This document shows, in pieces, positions 11,913-23,772 of a stretch of 64,000 nt of DNA. The notes beneath the pieces are model-generated. The model made no database searches and was not told the DNA's origin. It worked only from the letters and a program-made list of their open reading frames with translations. Within the stretch, counting starts at the first letter, position 1. Every line of letters begins with the position of its first letter. The DNA is from Cephalotus follicularis (lineage: Eukaryota; Streptophyta; Magnoliopsida; Oxalidales; Cephalotaceae): assembly GCA_001972305.1 (NCBI GenBank), contig BDDD01005035.1, positions 1 through 64,000 on the forward strand, in the 5' to 3' direction. The position numbers and the translations under genes are program-made.

Positions 11913-13621
11913 ATGTCAGTTGGCACAGCACTATCACGGGTTCTAGAAAACAAACAAGCTAACGGGTCCAAACTTCTTGGATTGGTAGCGCAATCTACGC
12001 CTAGCACTCACCAGCATGAAATTATCTCATGTCATGACAGAGAGCCCCCCACAATTGGGAGCCAACCCGTCAGAAGAGCAAAAGGCCAAGAGGGCCAAAT
12101 GGTTAGATGAGGATGAGCAAGCTCATTGCCTAGCGATTTTGGGTATGGTCCCAGAATTGCAATGACAGCAAGAGAAACTTGATTCCTTAGGAAACATACT
12201 TCTCCGTCTTCATAAGTTGTATGGATCCCGGTCGAGGACCGACAGGTTTAACTTGTCTCGTCAGCTCTTCTACACGAAGATGGCCGAGGGAACTTCAGTC
12301 CATGCTCATGGATTGAAGATGATTGATCTTATTGAGCAGGAGGCTCAACTAGAACTTACCATGGACAATGATTTCCACATTGACCTGGTTCTTTCATCTC
12401 TTACCCGGTCATTTTCCCAGTTCATCACTAACTTCCCCATGAACAAGGTGGATACTATTCTACACGTATTTATGGAAATGCTTTGTACGGCTGAAGCCGA
12501 CATGGACCACGGGGGTTCCAAGTTGAATGTGATGCTTTTTCCTTCTACATCTTCCCAGACTTCTCCTAGAAGGGGCGGATGGATAGGATCCATGTCCAAG
12601 GGCAAGGCACCCATGAAACCTAAAGCGAAGAAGAAGAAAGGAAGAAAAGCAGCTGTGTCGGCGGGGGGAGCTGTGGGGGGAGCCATCCTAGATACGATCC
12701 GACAGCTACAAGATGATGATTGTTGCTTTTATTGTGGAAATCAAGGACATTGGAGATCAGAGTGCAGTGAGTTCCAAAAGTCCAAATCAAGAGGTGCCTC
12801 AGGGACAAGTACTGTCATGATTGAGCTTTTTCTAACTACTAATGTTAGTTCAACTTGGGTTTTGGATTCAGGTTGTGGAACTAATATTTGTAGCTCTTTC
12901 CAGGGGCTAAGAGATGCTAGACAATTGAGAGAGGTTGAAGCTTTGGCCTTGCGCCGAGGTGTTGGATCGAGGATTCACACAACGGCAATAGGCCGTTATG
13001 AATTGTTTTTGTGTAATGGCCATGTAATTAAACTTGATCCTTGTTATTTTGTCAAGAACCTTGTAAGAAATGTTCTTTCTGTTTCCAATCTGTATAAGAT
13101 GGGCATGGACCTCATTTTTTCTTCAAATGGATGTAGACTTATACATAACAATGTTCTCACATGTGATGGACGCATTGAAAATGGGATCTATGTTTTAAAC
13201 ACAAATGAACAAATGGCTTTAACAATTTAAACTTGAACTAGCACTAAAAGACCAAGAGAGATATGCGATGTAAACCCTTCATACATATGGCATTATAGAT
13301 TAGGTCATCCTAGCGAGGCTACACTAACATGCATGGTTAAGGATGGTCTTTTGGACATCTAGGACGTGAAGTCCTTTCCTACGTGTGAGCTATGTTTAAT
13401 TGGCAAGATGACGAAATCTCCCTTCTCTGAGCCAGGAGAAAGGGCAATGGACATACTGGGACTTGTCCACACCGACATCTGTGGACCTATATCGGTCAAT
13501 GTTGTCGGAGGTTTTCCCTACTTCGTTACCTTCACCGATGACTTGTCACAGTATGGATATGTGTTCCTAATGAAACACAAGTCTGAAGCCTTTGTGAGGT
13601 TCAAGGAATTCAGACTAGAAG
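11913..13621 (+). pseudogene. copia B gag, protease and integrase N-terminal part
   Basis: The start ATG at 11913 opens a gag reading (MSVGTALSRVLENK). A frameshift near 11980 moves the coding frame to the one followed from about 11992 to 13621. In-frame stops are TGA 12163, TAA 13228, TGA 13234 and TAG 13360. The long open part (12217-13230) holds the gag body, a basic stretch, a CCHC knuckle CFYCGNQGHWRSEC (about 12725) and the protease site LDSG (about 12860). The integrase zinc motif is split: HYRLGH (about 13292) and CELC (about 13384). The frame ends in FKEFRLEV at 13621, where the E LTR begins. This copy cannot make a complete polyprotein. Confidence 0.9.
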
Positions 13622-15247
13622 TGTAATGCCCCAAATTTTATAACAATAACTGTATAAATAATTATTGTAATATTTGGCACAACGTATTGCTGTAATGAAG
13701 CCCAATGGAAGCCCGAGACAATAACAGATATTGCGTATTGAAGCCCACAATTATAAAGCCCGAAATGGCTAATAAAGCGCATTTTTAATGCACGTCTGTC
13801 CGGCCCAATGTTCGCATTATTATTATCGTTATTTTAGTGGCCGTTTGGATAATTAATATCGCAATGCGTGGAATAAACGAGACCCAGGCCTTAATATTTT
13901 ACTGGTAAATACCAAGAAGGGAGGCAAATGAATAAAGGAAAGAAAGGAGACACGGGCCCATAAGGGGCCCGTGCGAGAATGGAAAAAGAGAGCGCGAGAG
14001 AGAGAAAGGGAGAGTTGTGGCGCCAGAGACGACGCCTGAGCTAGCCACCAGACCTGGAGAGGACGGGGAGCAACCCAGGACCTCCACCCGACGGTAACTA
14101 CTTCTTCCTCTTCTCTTTTCCTTCTTTTCTTCTCTTATCTCTCCCTGACTCTGTGCACTTTTCCCGTACGATTCCGCCGCCATTGGAATTGCAGATGGAT
14201 CGGGTCTTCATTTAGAAGGCCATCTCTACCCGTTTTTACCATTGTTGAGGCGTATCTCAGCCGTAATCGGTTAGAATCAGTCTGCTGAGTCAACTTAGTA
14301 AGTTGACTCACTACCGCCTATGATTGCGCGATTAGTGCCGAGTCTTGGCGACTCTAGGGCAATGATGTGTTGAGCTAATGATTATGTAGCATTTTTTGCT
14401 GGTGACCAGAGCGGTTGAAGTTCGACGAGTCAGCTCAGGAGTGGAACTCACTGCTACCTATGAGACAACGTTCGGTGTTGATTCATTGCGAGTCTTGAGC
14501 GGTTTTGTACATACCGTTCAATGCGAAACCTGTTTATGGGCGTGGCCAGAGCTCCGATGGCTTGGCTAGAATCTGGCCAAACTCCGGTGATGACAGTGTT
14601 GCTTTCGGTGTACAGGTCATAACGAAAGTGTGATGGTTGTTGCAGTGATGCTAAGAGAGGAAGAGAACTCTGTTGGCACAAGGAGTTGTGCTCATGATAA
14701 TGATTGAAGCTTGGAGGAGGTGGTAGTTCATCGATTATGCTGCTAGTCCTCCCAGCTCGTAAGCTTAATCTTTAACAGGTAGGGTTACATATGCTCCTAT
14801 GGTACGTGCCTTGATAACTATTGACTTTATCGCATTCGTATACGCTGGTATGGGACGGTGGTATTCGAATGGTAGATCACTAGAGAACGGTTATACTATT
14901 TTACTTACATTCATGCTATTTAAAAAAATGGTATGGATTGATATGCTTTTTATTGATGATTGTGTGCTAAATGGATTGTTATGGTTTTGTAGGATTACTG
15001 ATTACAAGGCTTAATGAAATGCATACGGGTATAATGGACGGAATGGAGAATTGAGAGAAGTTGAGCTTCTGCCTTCTCTCAATTCAAGGGTTATGGAAAT
15101 GGATTTTATGGTTTTAAAATTGTTTTGGGTTTTAGCTGATGTTTGAAGCTTATAGATTCCTTTTGATCGAATTTACATGGATTTAAATGGATTTGCAATG
15201 GTTTTTATATGGTTTTCCAAATTGTTTGACAAACCCCTTGTTATGGT

Positions 15248-15405
15248 CAAACCGATGACGCCTTGACTAAAGGTGTCGACGCTTATGTGTAATTGATCAG
15301 CGCCTCATGTGTTACACACAGCATACGTTTGGTGTATATGTCGACGCTTAAGGCATAACGCCTTAACCGTCAAGGCCTAGCACATAACATCGACCCTTAT
15401 CACCC
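15248..15405. repeat. GTCGAC-type motif cluster in LTR E
   Basis: Copies include GGTGTCGACGCTTATG, TATGTCGACGCTTAAGG, GATGACGCCTTGAC and ACATCGACCCTTATC. They are fewer and more degenerate than in the other LTRs. The truncated 3' LTR does not reach this region, so the cluster cannot be compared between the two LTRs of E. Confidence 0.65.
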
Positions 15406-16004
15406 TGATTTAGCCAAAAGCACTGTTTATATGGTTTCAATCCAAAATGATTTCATCTTCAAATGGATTCCATAGGAAGTCTCCCTAAGGCCTTGTAGCC
15501 AATGGGAATCCCCTTGTAACATTTTTAAATTACGGATCAATCTTTAGAAAGGAATCTTTAAATAAAGTTTCATAAAAAGGGGCTTTTCTACAATAGGGTT
15601 TTCAAAAATGGTTAGAATAGTTCCATTGGGACATCTGGACGCGGATATTCCCATTTGGACTTCCTTTCCATTCATTATAACATCGATAGGGACCAACTAA
15701 ATGGTTTATAGAAATGGGTTATGGAAATGGTTTATGGAAAGAGAAATGGTTTATGAAAACGGAAATGGTTTATGGATATGGAAAACAATTTAAGACTACG
15801 AAAAATGGTTCTAAATGGTTTGACGGATGTGGATCCTATGAGGTCCTTTCTAAAATGGTCCCTATCATTTACATGAATATATGATTATGGGTTACAACTA
15901 CGACATGGATTGATTGACTGTATTATATGAGACCTGAAGAGATAACCCATTCATGACCGTCACCTCCGTGATGAATGTCATTAACGTTAGACCACATCAT
16001 CTGG

Positions 16005-16235
16005 TATCAATATAAATTACGTGGACCCCACATTGTTGGATGACCGATATAAATTACGTGGAGGACCGATATGAATTATGTGGACAACACATCGTGGGAG
16101 GACCGGTATGAATTACATGGACCCCACATCATGGGAGGACCGGTATGAATTACGTGGACTCCACGTCGTGGGAAGACCGATATAAATTACGTGGACCCCA
16201 CATCGTGGGAGGACTGATATGAATTATGATATGAA
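16005..16235 (+). repeat. 37-bp tandem repeat array in LTR E
   Basis: About five to six tandem units of 37 bp carry the pattern ACCCCACATCGTGGG, AGGACCG, ATATRAATTACGTGG. Each unit contains the imperfect palindrome CCCACATCGTGGG. The units differ by scattered substitutions, so the array is not a recent expansion. Confidence 0.8.
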
Positions 16236-16584
16236 CAACGTGGTCAGTGTTATGTCTACCTTACTCACCTACGATACAGAGAGTGCGTAGATAGTGGGAT
16301 GGACCCTATGGATTGATTGTTACCATGGATGATTATGGATTATTTACGGAGTGTCTACAGGCCTATGGCCTTTGATGTGATACCAGGACTAGTTGAGTAC
16401 ACCACTGCTTAGGGACAATTGGTATACGAAAGCTGTCCGCAGTTGGCATTCATGCATATAGCATGCCATGCAGAAATATACTATTATACTGTTACATTAC
16501 GTATATTCTGTTACACTGTTACATTACATGTCATACTGTTATACTTTTTCATTGCATGGCATATAATATTGCCCTCCGCTAAAC

Positions 16585-16715
16585 GGACGGTACGTTTATG
16601 GATTGAATGGCTATAGTTTGTACGGTTATGGATCGTACGACTATAGATGGTATGATTGTGGTTTGTACGGTTATGGATCGAAGGGTTATGGTTCGTACGG
16701 ATATGGATCGTAATG
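16585..16715 (+). repeat. short tandem array GGTTATGGATCGTAC
   Basis: Degenerate 15- to 30-bp units around TACGGTTATGGATCGTACG recur several times in a row. The same stretch of the LTR (15700-16720) is generally built from related TATGGA and GGTTATGG words. Confidence 0.65.
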
Positions 16716-17087
16716 GTCCGGATTGTGATGGTGTATAAATATTGATGGTGGTCATAGCTAGAGAGACCAGTGTTAGAGAAGGTCCATCTTATCTTCCCTA
16801 TTCTACTTACGAATGCTACCTCGGCAGGGACGGCCGAGAAAAGCTTATATATGCTTTGGAAGGACTTTGGAATGATATGGACGCCGAATGGTAATGGAAT
16901 TGTGTTGGAATCGTATGAACATGGTTATTGAATGGTGACTAATATGGAAAATGGCATGTTTCTAAAAGCTAGTTTTCATAGCATGGTTTATATCGATTGT
17001 CATGCATACATCTCTAATATTGTACACATATCTGCTGCACTTCTATATGTTACTTGCGTATGTATATCCTACACAACCTTCGGGTTG

Positions 17088-17117
17088 CTGACTCATGCAT
17101 TGTAATGGATGAGTCAG
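17088..17117. other. perfect 9-bp inverted repeat in LTR E
   Basis: CTGACTCAT (17088-17096) and ATGAGTCAG (17109-17117) are exact reverse complements around a 12-base loop. The element lies about 515 bp before the LTR end. It occupies a place comparable to the TTAGCC/GGCTAA inverted repeat in the other gypsy LTRs. Confidence 0.75.
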
Positions 17118-17634
17118 GTCCAGGTAACGCGCAGCAGTGGTCAGCCAGGCTAAATCGCAGGGTAAGGATCTACATCTCCTCTGACCTATCTTTATAAATG
17201 TGATTAATGTAAATAAACAGATATTGTATAAGAAACATGTTTTAGTTCAACTATTGACTTTCCAGCTTGTGGCAGTGCGTATGATATATGTGTGTTCTAG
17301 TAAAAGATATGGATGGGTCCTCCTATTGTGATATATTGCTGATTCCTCCTACGGGAGTATGGATTGTTTAGGGATGAGCCCATATATAAACTTTGTTTTC
17401 TTTACAAGGGGATATAGTCTGATAAATGAATACATCATGCTCGATTTTTGGGAGATTATAAGAGTTAGATTATATATTCGATTTGATTATTCCGTTGATG
17501 TTATATGGCTGTTTAAGTTTTAAATTTATAGCACTTTTTGGTGTATGATTATGATTGATAGAAATGGAGTGAATGAATGGTATATCACGCATCGAGTCAT
17601 GGGGTTTACTCTCACGGTTCGGGGCGTGATAGCT

Positions 17635-17646
17635 TGGTATCAGAGC
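17635..17646 (+). other. primer-binding site of gypsy E
   Basis: TGGTATCAGAGC, complementary to initiator tRNA-Met, lies three bases after the LTR end. Confidence 0.9.
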
Positions 17647-17826
17647 CAGCCTATGTTGGATAATCCAGGATAGATCCTCAGATAGTGGAATCGAGATTGA
17701 TTGATTGAGTTAAAGTGCTATATTCGGAGTTATTTGGAGTAGCGGAATAATAAGTGCTATAATGAGTTTCTACGAATTGGTTATGAAAGTTTATAGCTTA
17801 CTTTTGTCTCTTATACAAGGTAGAGT

Positions 17827-18095
17827 ATGGAAGGTCAACGTGAAAGAAACACAATAGGAGGTAGAGGCGGTCCAACGATCGGACGGACCCGAGTTAATAG
17901 AATTGTGGAAAAGGGAAAGTAAGGCCCTAGAAGCAGAAAATGTTGCTTTGACTCAAGAAGAGCCTAGAGATTATTTAAGAGAGACGCATGGCATGACAGC
18001 CAAATAAATGCAAATTGACGGTACCCAACGTGGGGCTAAGTTTATTGAGTTATCAAGGATAACATTTCATATGGTTAGCATGGAAGCAAGGTAGG
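17827..18095 (+). pseudogene. gypsy E gag, N-terminal stump
   Basis: ATG at 17827 opens 31 codons of a basic, Gly- and Arg-rich N terminus (MEGQRERNTIGGRGG) ending in TAA at 17920. This resembles the basic gag start of gypsy elements G1 and G2 in the same window. The rest, up to the inserted solo LTR at 18101, has no open frame. Its position directly after a PBS supports gag; sequence similarity alone would not. Confidence 0.55.
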
Positions 18096-18848
18096 CTAAG
18101 TGATGGAAATGGATAAACCGAATCCGGTGCAAAAAACGGACTTAGGCATATAGGGTGTAGAACAAAACAAAATTATATAAAATGGCAGCGGAAGAACACC
18201 CAATCAAAATAAAAAACAATCCATAAGGCATGTCCACAGACCACATGGATCACCACATCATTAATAGAATTGAATTGGTATCACCATAGCATACAATGGT
18301 GACACACAGGCATGGTAAGAAGAGAAGGACCAAGAGATATACCAGCGGGTGAAGGCTCCTTCTTTCTTTGCCGCTACATGCTTGAGTAGATTCCCTCTTT
18401 AATCTTCTCCAAGTCTATGGAACAACAAGCAATCCAACCAACAATAACCAAGAACAAAGTGTATAAACTCTATCTCTCTCACCATGCTTAGCAAAGGTAA
18501 ATTGATATTGACCAATGAAGTCAATAATCAATCCACCCTAGATAAGCTCTTGCTTGGTGCATCTCAGATGAAAGGAACACACTTTGCAGAGAGAAAATCG
18601 AAGTCACATTGCCTAGCAAAAAACTCAAAACTCATTCTTCTCATTTTCTGCAGAAAATGCTTATTACTAGCCCACTTCTTCTCCCTCCCACTCTCCCATT
18701 CACTTAGGATCATGGTCCTCACTCCTAGGGAGTCTGTGGCCATGATCCCCATGTTCCCATAACATGCAACAATGGGAGATGGTTGCTGGAGATGAGAGAG
18801 AAAACGTGCCCACGAAGTGAGCTCGTGCACAGGTTGCACGTTCTGCTC

Positions 18849-18985
18849 AAAGACGTCGACGCCTTCCAAAGGACATCGACGCTCATGCAATGTGGCACTA
18901 AAAACATCGACGCTTTCTAAAAGACATCGACATCTTAAAAAACGTTAAGCATCGACGCCTATCTAAAATATGTCGACGCTTTGTC
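18849..18985. repeat. GTCGAC-type cluster in the inverted LTR A
   Basis: AAAGACGTCGACGCCTTCC, GGACATCGACGCTC, AAACATCGACGCTTTC, AAGACATCGACATCTT, AAGCATCGACGCCTA and ATGTCGACGCTTTG follow one another. The order mirrors the cluster at 3777-3955. Confidence 0.85.
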
Positions 18986-19504
18986 TGGCCAGTGAAGCAA
19001 TAAGAATCTAACTCTTTTAGTGATCTCAAGTACCCTTCGAATATTGGTTAAGTAAGATCAAACATATGTGTTTCCACAAAATGAAAAATCCACATAACCG
19101 ATATTTGACACCAAGACGTAATATGTCCAACATATTAAAGAACTAATCATTATAAGGCAGAGACCCTATAAAATCTTGGTTAAAACAAGAGGTGTTCATA
19201 AAATACCGAAATACCCCCAGGGTCCGGTTTAGCCATTCTAAATGGTCCTTGACAAATTTAAATGCTATCAGAATAATATCTAATATTATCCATATGGAAA
19301 AATCAATCTAATTAATTTTCCCATACACCTCATAAACCCTAGATTTTCTAAGTCGTCAGTTCACGTGTACTATAATCCCTTGTCATGCTTGGCCCCGATT
19401 GAGGTCTAGGGTAAGGATATGTGTCAACCCTAGATAATACCTCAGTGGCTAAAATATCTGATCATTACTAGGACCTTTGGTAAACTCTCTGGTTACAACC
19501 CTTC

Positions 19505-19730
19505 AATTTCAATTTTAGTCTTCCTAGATCCATTAGGTCAAGGAAATCAATAAAAACCCTAGTTTCACAATTCACTTCCATTCAATCACTCAATCGATCA
19601 TGCAATTTAGTCAATCAATCAATAAAACAATAGGCAATTCAGTACAGAAGTCCTACCAATCACTGAAGCTTCAAAAGTTGAGCTTGCAATCACTCAATCA
19701 GCTGCTATGTTGTTCAATCGCCAGCCCACC
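19505..19730 (+). repeat. 226-bp fragment of the G1-type LTR
   Basis: 19565-19730 is clearly similar to 60455-60640 inside the G1 5' LTR, sharing CAATCAATCAATAAAACA, GAAGTCCTACC and ATCACTGAAGCTTCAAAAG. It abuts LTR A on its left and Sirevirus D on its right. No continuation is found on the far side of D. Confidence 0.75.
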
Positions 19731-20260
19731 TGAAATAAAGACTCTTGCAATATACAAGAGGGGGGGTGAATTGAATATTTATGTAAATATCGGGAATTTA
19801 AAAACTTTAAAACTAAAGAGTGAAGGGAAAGAAAAACTTCACCGAATTTAGAGTGGTTTGGCTAACTCTTGCCTGCGTCCACTTTTCCCAAGGCAGCTCC
19901 TTGAGTTTCCACTATCTCAAATTGATTATGGCACCAATTCGTTACACCTTTCAATTTCGTGATTGACCTCAATCACAAGACCTTGACCTCAAGACCTTAG
20001 AGGATTCTCCTCTTTTACAAGTAATTTGTGAAAGTGTTTACAAGATAACCTCTCAAATAGGTTGATATGACTTATACAGATCACAATATGAAACACTCAG
20101 AAAAAACTCAAAAGATAGAGCTTAGAAGCCTTTTAGAACATTAAAGAGCACTTTGATCTTTTACACACTAGAGTGCTTGAATTTGATATCTTTCTTGATG
20201 TTGTGTAATTATTGTTGAATCTTGCTTATTTGTTCTTTATTCTTCTGATACTTGAGTCTT

Positions 20261-20269
20261 CCTTATATA
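20261..20269 (-). promoter_or_regulatory. TATA box in D 3' LTR
   Basis: The minus strand reads GCCTATATAAGGAAG, a strong TATA box. It is identical in the 5' LTR. The palindrome array begins about 90 bp upstream of it. Confidence 0.75.
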
Positions 20270-20360
20270 GGCATAAAATATTTGTAGCCGTTGCATAATT
20301 CATGGAAGCTTTTGATTTTAAAATGTATTAGTGCAACTTTGAATTTGTCTCTGCTGACAT

Positions 20361-20905
20361 AAAGACGTCGATGTCTTTATAAAGGCGTCGATGTCTTTGA
20401 TAGTTGCAAGCCGTTGCAAGTGCGTTTACTAGCCGTTCCATGTTTTCCGGGTCAATCCATTTAAAAAGACGTCGATGTCTTTTTAAAAGCGTCGATGTCT
20501 TTTCTGGGAATATGTCCAGGCATTTGAAGCTATGAGCATCACATCGACTTCTTCTGTAGGGGTAGATGTCTTTTCCAGGAATTGCAGATAGGTCTAGAAA
20601 GGCGTCGATGTCTTTGGAAAGGGATCGACTTCTTTTCATGGATGTCGATGTCTGCACGAGAAAGGATCGATGTGATCAATCAATTTTGACCTGTAACTTT
20701 TGCACCTTAAGACGTCGATGTCTTCCTGATGGGGATCGATGTCTTTTGTACGGACGTCGATGTCTTTGCTTGTAGGGATTGATGTCTTCATTAAAATTTG
20801 ATCTGTAACTTTTGGCGCTAAGGACGTCGATGTTTTCTTGAAAGGGATCGATGTCTTTTGTACGGACGTCGATGTCTTTGCTTGAAGGTCGATGTCTTTG
20901 CCCTG
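20361..20905. repeat. palindrome array in D 3' LTR
   Basis: About 18 copies of a 15- to 18-bp degenerate palindrome occupy 545 bp, such as AAGACGTCGATGTCTTT, AAGGCGTCGATGTCTTT and GGGATCGATGTCTTTTG. Full forms (GACGTCGATGTC) alternate with half forms (GGATCGATGTC). The right arm ATGTCTTT is best conserved. The same array is in the 5' LTR (28440-28985). Frames across it give spurious peptides rich in KDIDVF and RHRR. Confidence 0.92.
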
Positions 20906-21015
20906 CAGATGATTTTTGCCTTTTGTGAAATTTTCTAATATCTTGCACATCAAGTAAACTTGTCAAATGCAAATATGTTATCATCAAAACTAGGATTAAG
21001 ACTAAATCATCAACA

Positions 21016-21340
21016 ATCTCCCCCTTTTTGATGACGACAAAAATTTGCTCAAAAAGGCATAAACATAAGTAATACCAATTAAAACATAAGTGATACCAAT
21101 AGAGTTATCTTATAAAGTAAGCAATGTTCATAAGAATGTTCCTTTTGAATGTGGAATATCAATTAGCTATGAGTTTTGCTTTCGAGAGCTCTTTCTCCCC
21201 ATTAGTTATAGGATCAAAATAATATCAATCAAAGCTTTTGAGTTCTCTCCCATAAATTATAAACTCTAACTTTTTGAGCCTTTTCTCCCCCTTTTTTGTA
21301 TAGCATCAAAAAGGTAGAAATCATTAGCTCCCCCTTAATA
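21016..21340 (-). other. multiple polypurine tracts of D
   Basis: The minus strand has AAAAAGGGGGAGAT directly before the 3' LTR (21016-21030) and further purine tracts near 21189, 21238, 21284 and 21329. Repeated polypurine tracts before the 3' LTR are a described Sirevirus feature. Sirevirus K shows the same arrangement at 58463-58947. Confidence 0.75.
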
Positions 21341-21615
21341 AAAGCAAGGGTAAAAATATGAACATAAGCATTAATGCACAAAATATAAACATAATTGAGA
21401 AAACATATTATCATTAACCAAAACCACATTCATACAACCATATCAAAAAAAAAAAACAACATATCATAAACACAATTTCATAATCATAATATCATTAAGA
21501 AACACATAATTTCATTAAAAAAAAAAACTTTGTCCTTGCAAAAATTTCATAAAAAAAATATAAATAAACACCATGGTTCATTACAACCAAACACAAATCA
21601 AAAACAGCAGCAAGA

Positions 21616-22747
21616 TCAAGCAACAGCAGGAGGGGGATTGGAATCGGAAGAGTCAACGCCCGAAGTCTCTTCACAAGTATCAATAGCCTTGGAAGCCGCG
21701 AGTTTTCGTTCCAATCTTTTGAGGCGTCGTTTGGTGACTTTTAGATCATAATAGATGGTGTCATCGACGTTCTCGAAGTCGGACCGAATCGATAAGTGAT
21801 CCTTTTCCAAGTTATTGAGCCGCGAGTTGACTTGCTCAAATTTTCCTTCAAGCGAAGCTTGCATAGAATCGAATCTAGAGCGCATAAACTCCATCATCCT
21901 ATCAAAATCAGTTGTGGATGAGGATCCTTGAGCTCGAGCAGGTAGAGTTTCTTCTTGAGCTTCCCATGGAGGGTTCTCCTCTTGTTCTTCTCTTTCGATC
22001 CTTTGCCCTTGATCAACCTTTGGGCAATAGGTCCAAACACCTCCTTGTTTCTTCCATCCCATCCTATTCAGCGTGCTTTTGTTATAGGTGTCCTCCTTCT
22101 TTAATTTTGTTGCAACTTCTTCTTCAAGCCGAACTTGGTGATGTTGAAAGATTTTGGTGAGGATGGATCCGAAAGGGAGAACGGACTTCTTTTGAGTGAA
22201 TGCTCTCACCATGGTTTTGAGCATGAGAAGGGGAAAAAAAATTCGATCTTTGAGAGGATGCACCACATATGGAGTGCTTGCATCCGGGATAGCTTGGCAT
22301 ACCCACCACCGGTGGGAAGAAGTTGATGCACAATGAGATGATGGATGAGTCTATGATCAATTGACAATCTGTTTGTGCTCAGTGCCATATTAGGATGTAT
22401 GTTTGGATCGTTTGGGTATAGAATGGACAAAATTTGATTAGGGTGAAAACCCTCAACCTCCAGCCATTTTTATGATAAAAAATGTACAAGCCGGTGTGTG
22501 GAATATGGAGGATAGAAGCTAGTATCCTAGCATTGAGAGAGATACGATGCCCTTTGACAGAAGAGGAGAGAGCAAACTCCTCATTAGGGCTGGACACTAT
22601 CCTTAGATTCATATAAAATTCCTTGACCAATTTTATATAAAAAGGGTCCTGGATTTGTACAAGGGGAAGAGGGTGAAGGTCATCAAGCCATGAAACGAAT
22701 GAAAACTCAGAGGAACAATAATCCAGATCGATGTTCCTGCCACCCAT
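21616..22747 (-). pseudogene. Sirevirus D extra ORF (env-like position), frameshifted
   Basis: Between RNase H and the 3' LTR three open stretches in different frames join into one protein reading. 22747 to about 22462 carries LVKEFYMNLRI and VKGHRISLNARILAS. About 22460-22245 carries LLPTGGGYAKLSRMQALHMW. About 22245-21616 carries FFPLLMLKTMVRAF and ends in a charged, coiled-coil-like tail (FEQVNSRLNNLEKDH). The first part resembles the putative plant transposon protein domain found in extra ORFs of Sireviruses. Two single-base shifts, near 22462 and near 22245, break it. No signal peptide or convincing membrane segment is seen, so a true envelope role is not supported. The function of this ORF is unknown in the family. 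Confidence 0.75.
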
Positions 22748-23592
22748 GACCCGTTTATCTACAAAAACAAAATTTCTCAGGGGGATTTGCTCTTCGGATT
22801 CGGAATCCGATTGGAGACCAGGGTCAGGGGAGGGTTCTCTAATGTCAAGCCTACGTTTTTTATCTAATAATCAATCATCACATCAAATGAGCATACAATT
22901 AAATCAATCATTCAAACAAATAGACATCATTCAAGTTCACATAAACCTAACTCTCTTCTAAATTTTGAAAAAGAATTTTCATCAAGAGGTTTAGTTAAAA
23001 TATCCGCCACTTGTTTTTCGGTGGGAATATACTCTAAAACAATGTCTCCACTTTCTACATGTTCTCTTAAGAAGTGGTATCTAATGTCAATGTGCTTTGT
23101 CCTAGAATGATGAACTGGGTTCTTAGCTAGACAAATGCTACTAGTATTATCACATTTAATAGAGACATCCTTTACACATATACCATAATCAATCAATTGT
23201 TGCTTTTGCCATAAGATTTGTGCACAACAACTACCTACAGCAATATATTCAGCTTCGGTGGTAGATAAAGCAACTGAATTTTGCTTGTTACTAAACCAAG
23301 AGATAAGCATGCTCCCTAGGTATTGGCATGAGCCACTAGTGCTCTTGCGGTCAACTTTATAACCACCAAAGTCGGCATCCGAGTAAGAATGTAAATCAAA
23401 ATTAGAATCTCGGGAATACCACAAGCCTGATGTAGGTGTGTATGCAAGATATTTAAAAATTCATTTTACGACAAACAAATGGGATTCTTTTGGATTAAAT
23501 TGAAATTGGGCACACAAGTACACACTAAACAAAATAACGGGTCTACTTGCAGTTAAGTACAATAAAGATCCTATCATACTTATATAAAGCTT

Positions 23593-23772
23593 TTGATCGA
23601 CATTTTTACCTTGTTCATCTTTGTCAAGCTTTGTAGAGGTGCTCATAGGAGTCTTGCTTGTTTTAGCTTTCTCCATTCCAAATTGATCGACATTTTTACC
23701 TTGTTCATCTTTGTCAAGCTTTGTAGAGGTGCTCATAGGAGTCTTGCTTGTTTTAGCTTTCTCCATTCCAAA
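23593..23772 (-). repeat. 90-bp perfect tandem duplication in D RT
   Basis: 23593-23682 and 23683-23772 are identical, 90 bp each, in frame. They duplicate the 30 residues from FGMEKAKTSKTP to GKNVDQ at the RT to connection boundary. Identity of the copies points to a recent event or an assembly error. Confidence 0.95.

Larger units (their letters stand above)
7986..13621 (+). mobile_element. Ty1/copia element B, 5' half, interrupted by gypsy E
   Basis: A 2556-bp LTR starting TGTTAGG is followed by a tRNA-Met primer-binding site, a long leader and broken gag, protease and integrase reading. It stops abruptly inside integrase at 13621, where the LTR of gypsy E begins. The remainder of B should lie beyond the right edge, after E. 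The LTR matches that of copia J (minus strand), so B and J belong to one family. B is the outermost host in the nested stack. Confidence 0.88.
13622..17631 (+). repeat. 5' LTR of gypsy E (about 4010 bp)
   Basis: The start TGTAATGCCCCAAATTTT is matched at 31354 (TGCAATGCCCCAAATTTT). The end GGGGCGTGATA lies three bases before the primer-binding site. The LTR is long and contains a GTCGAC-type cluster (15248-15405), a 37-bp tandem array (about 16005-16235), a GGTTATGGATCGTAC array (16585-16715) and a strong inverted repeat (17088-17117). Confidence 0.85.
19731..21015 (-). repeat. 3' LTR of Sirevirus D (1285 bp)
   Basis: In minus orientation it starts TGTTGATGATTTAG directly after a purine tract and ends CTTTATTTCA. 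Length and content match 27810-29094. The upstream half is the palindrome array (20361-20905), followed by a TATA box (20261-20269). Confidence 0.93.

Noticed and set aside
20361-20905. CRISPR-like array
   Set aside because: Repeats are degenerate palindromes with irregular spacing, in LTRs of a plant genome, and no cas genes are present.
20328-20987. Several open frames of 70-110 codons across the D LTR, with peptides rich in KDIDVF or RHRR
   Set aside because: They are translations of the palindrome array in different frames. They lie within an LTR, have no family features and recur wherever the array occurs (28645-29126, 43669-44107, 54143-54342).
21616-22747. Calling the extra ORF of D an envelope gene
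   Set aside because: No signal peptide, transmembrane anchor or cleavage site is visible. Only the position and coiled coil fit, so it is described as an extra ORF.
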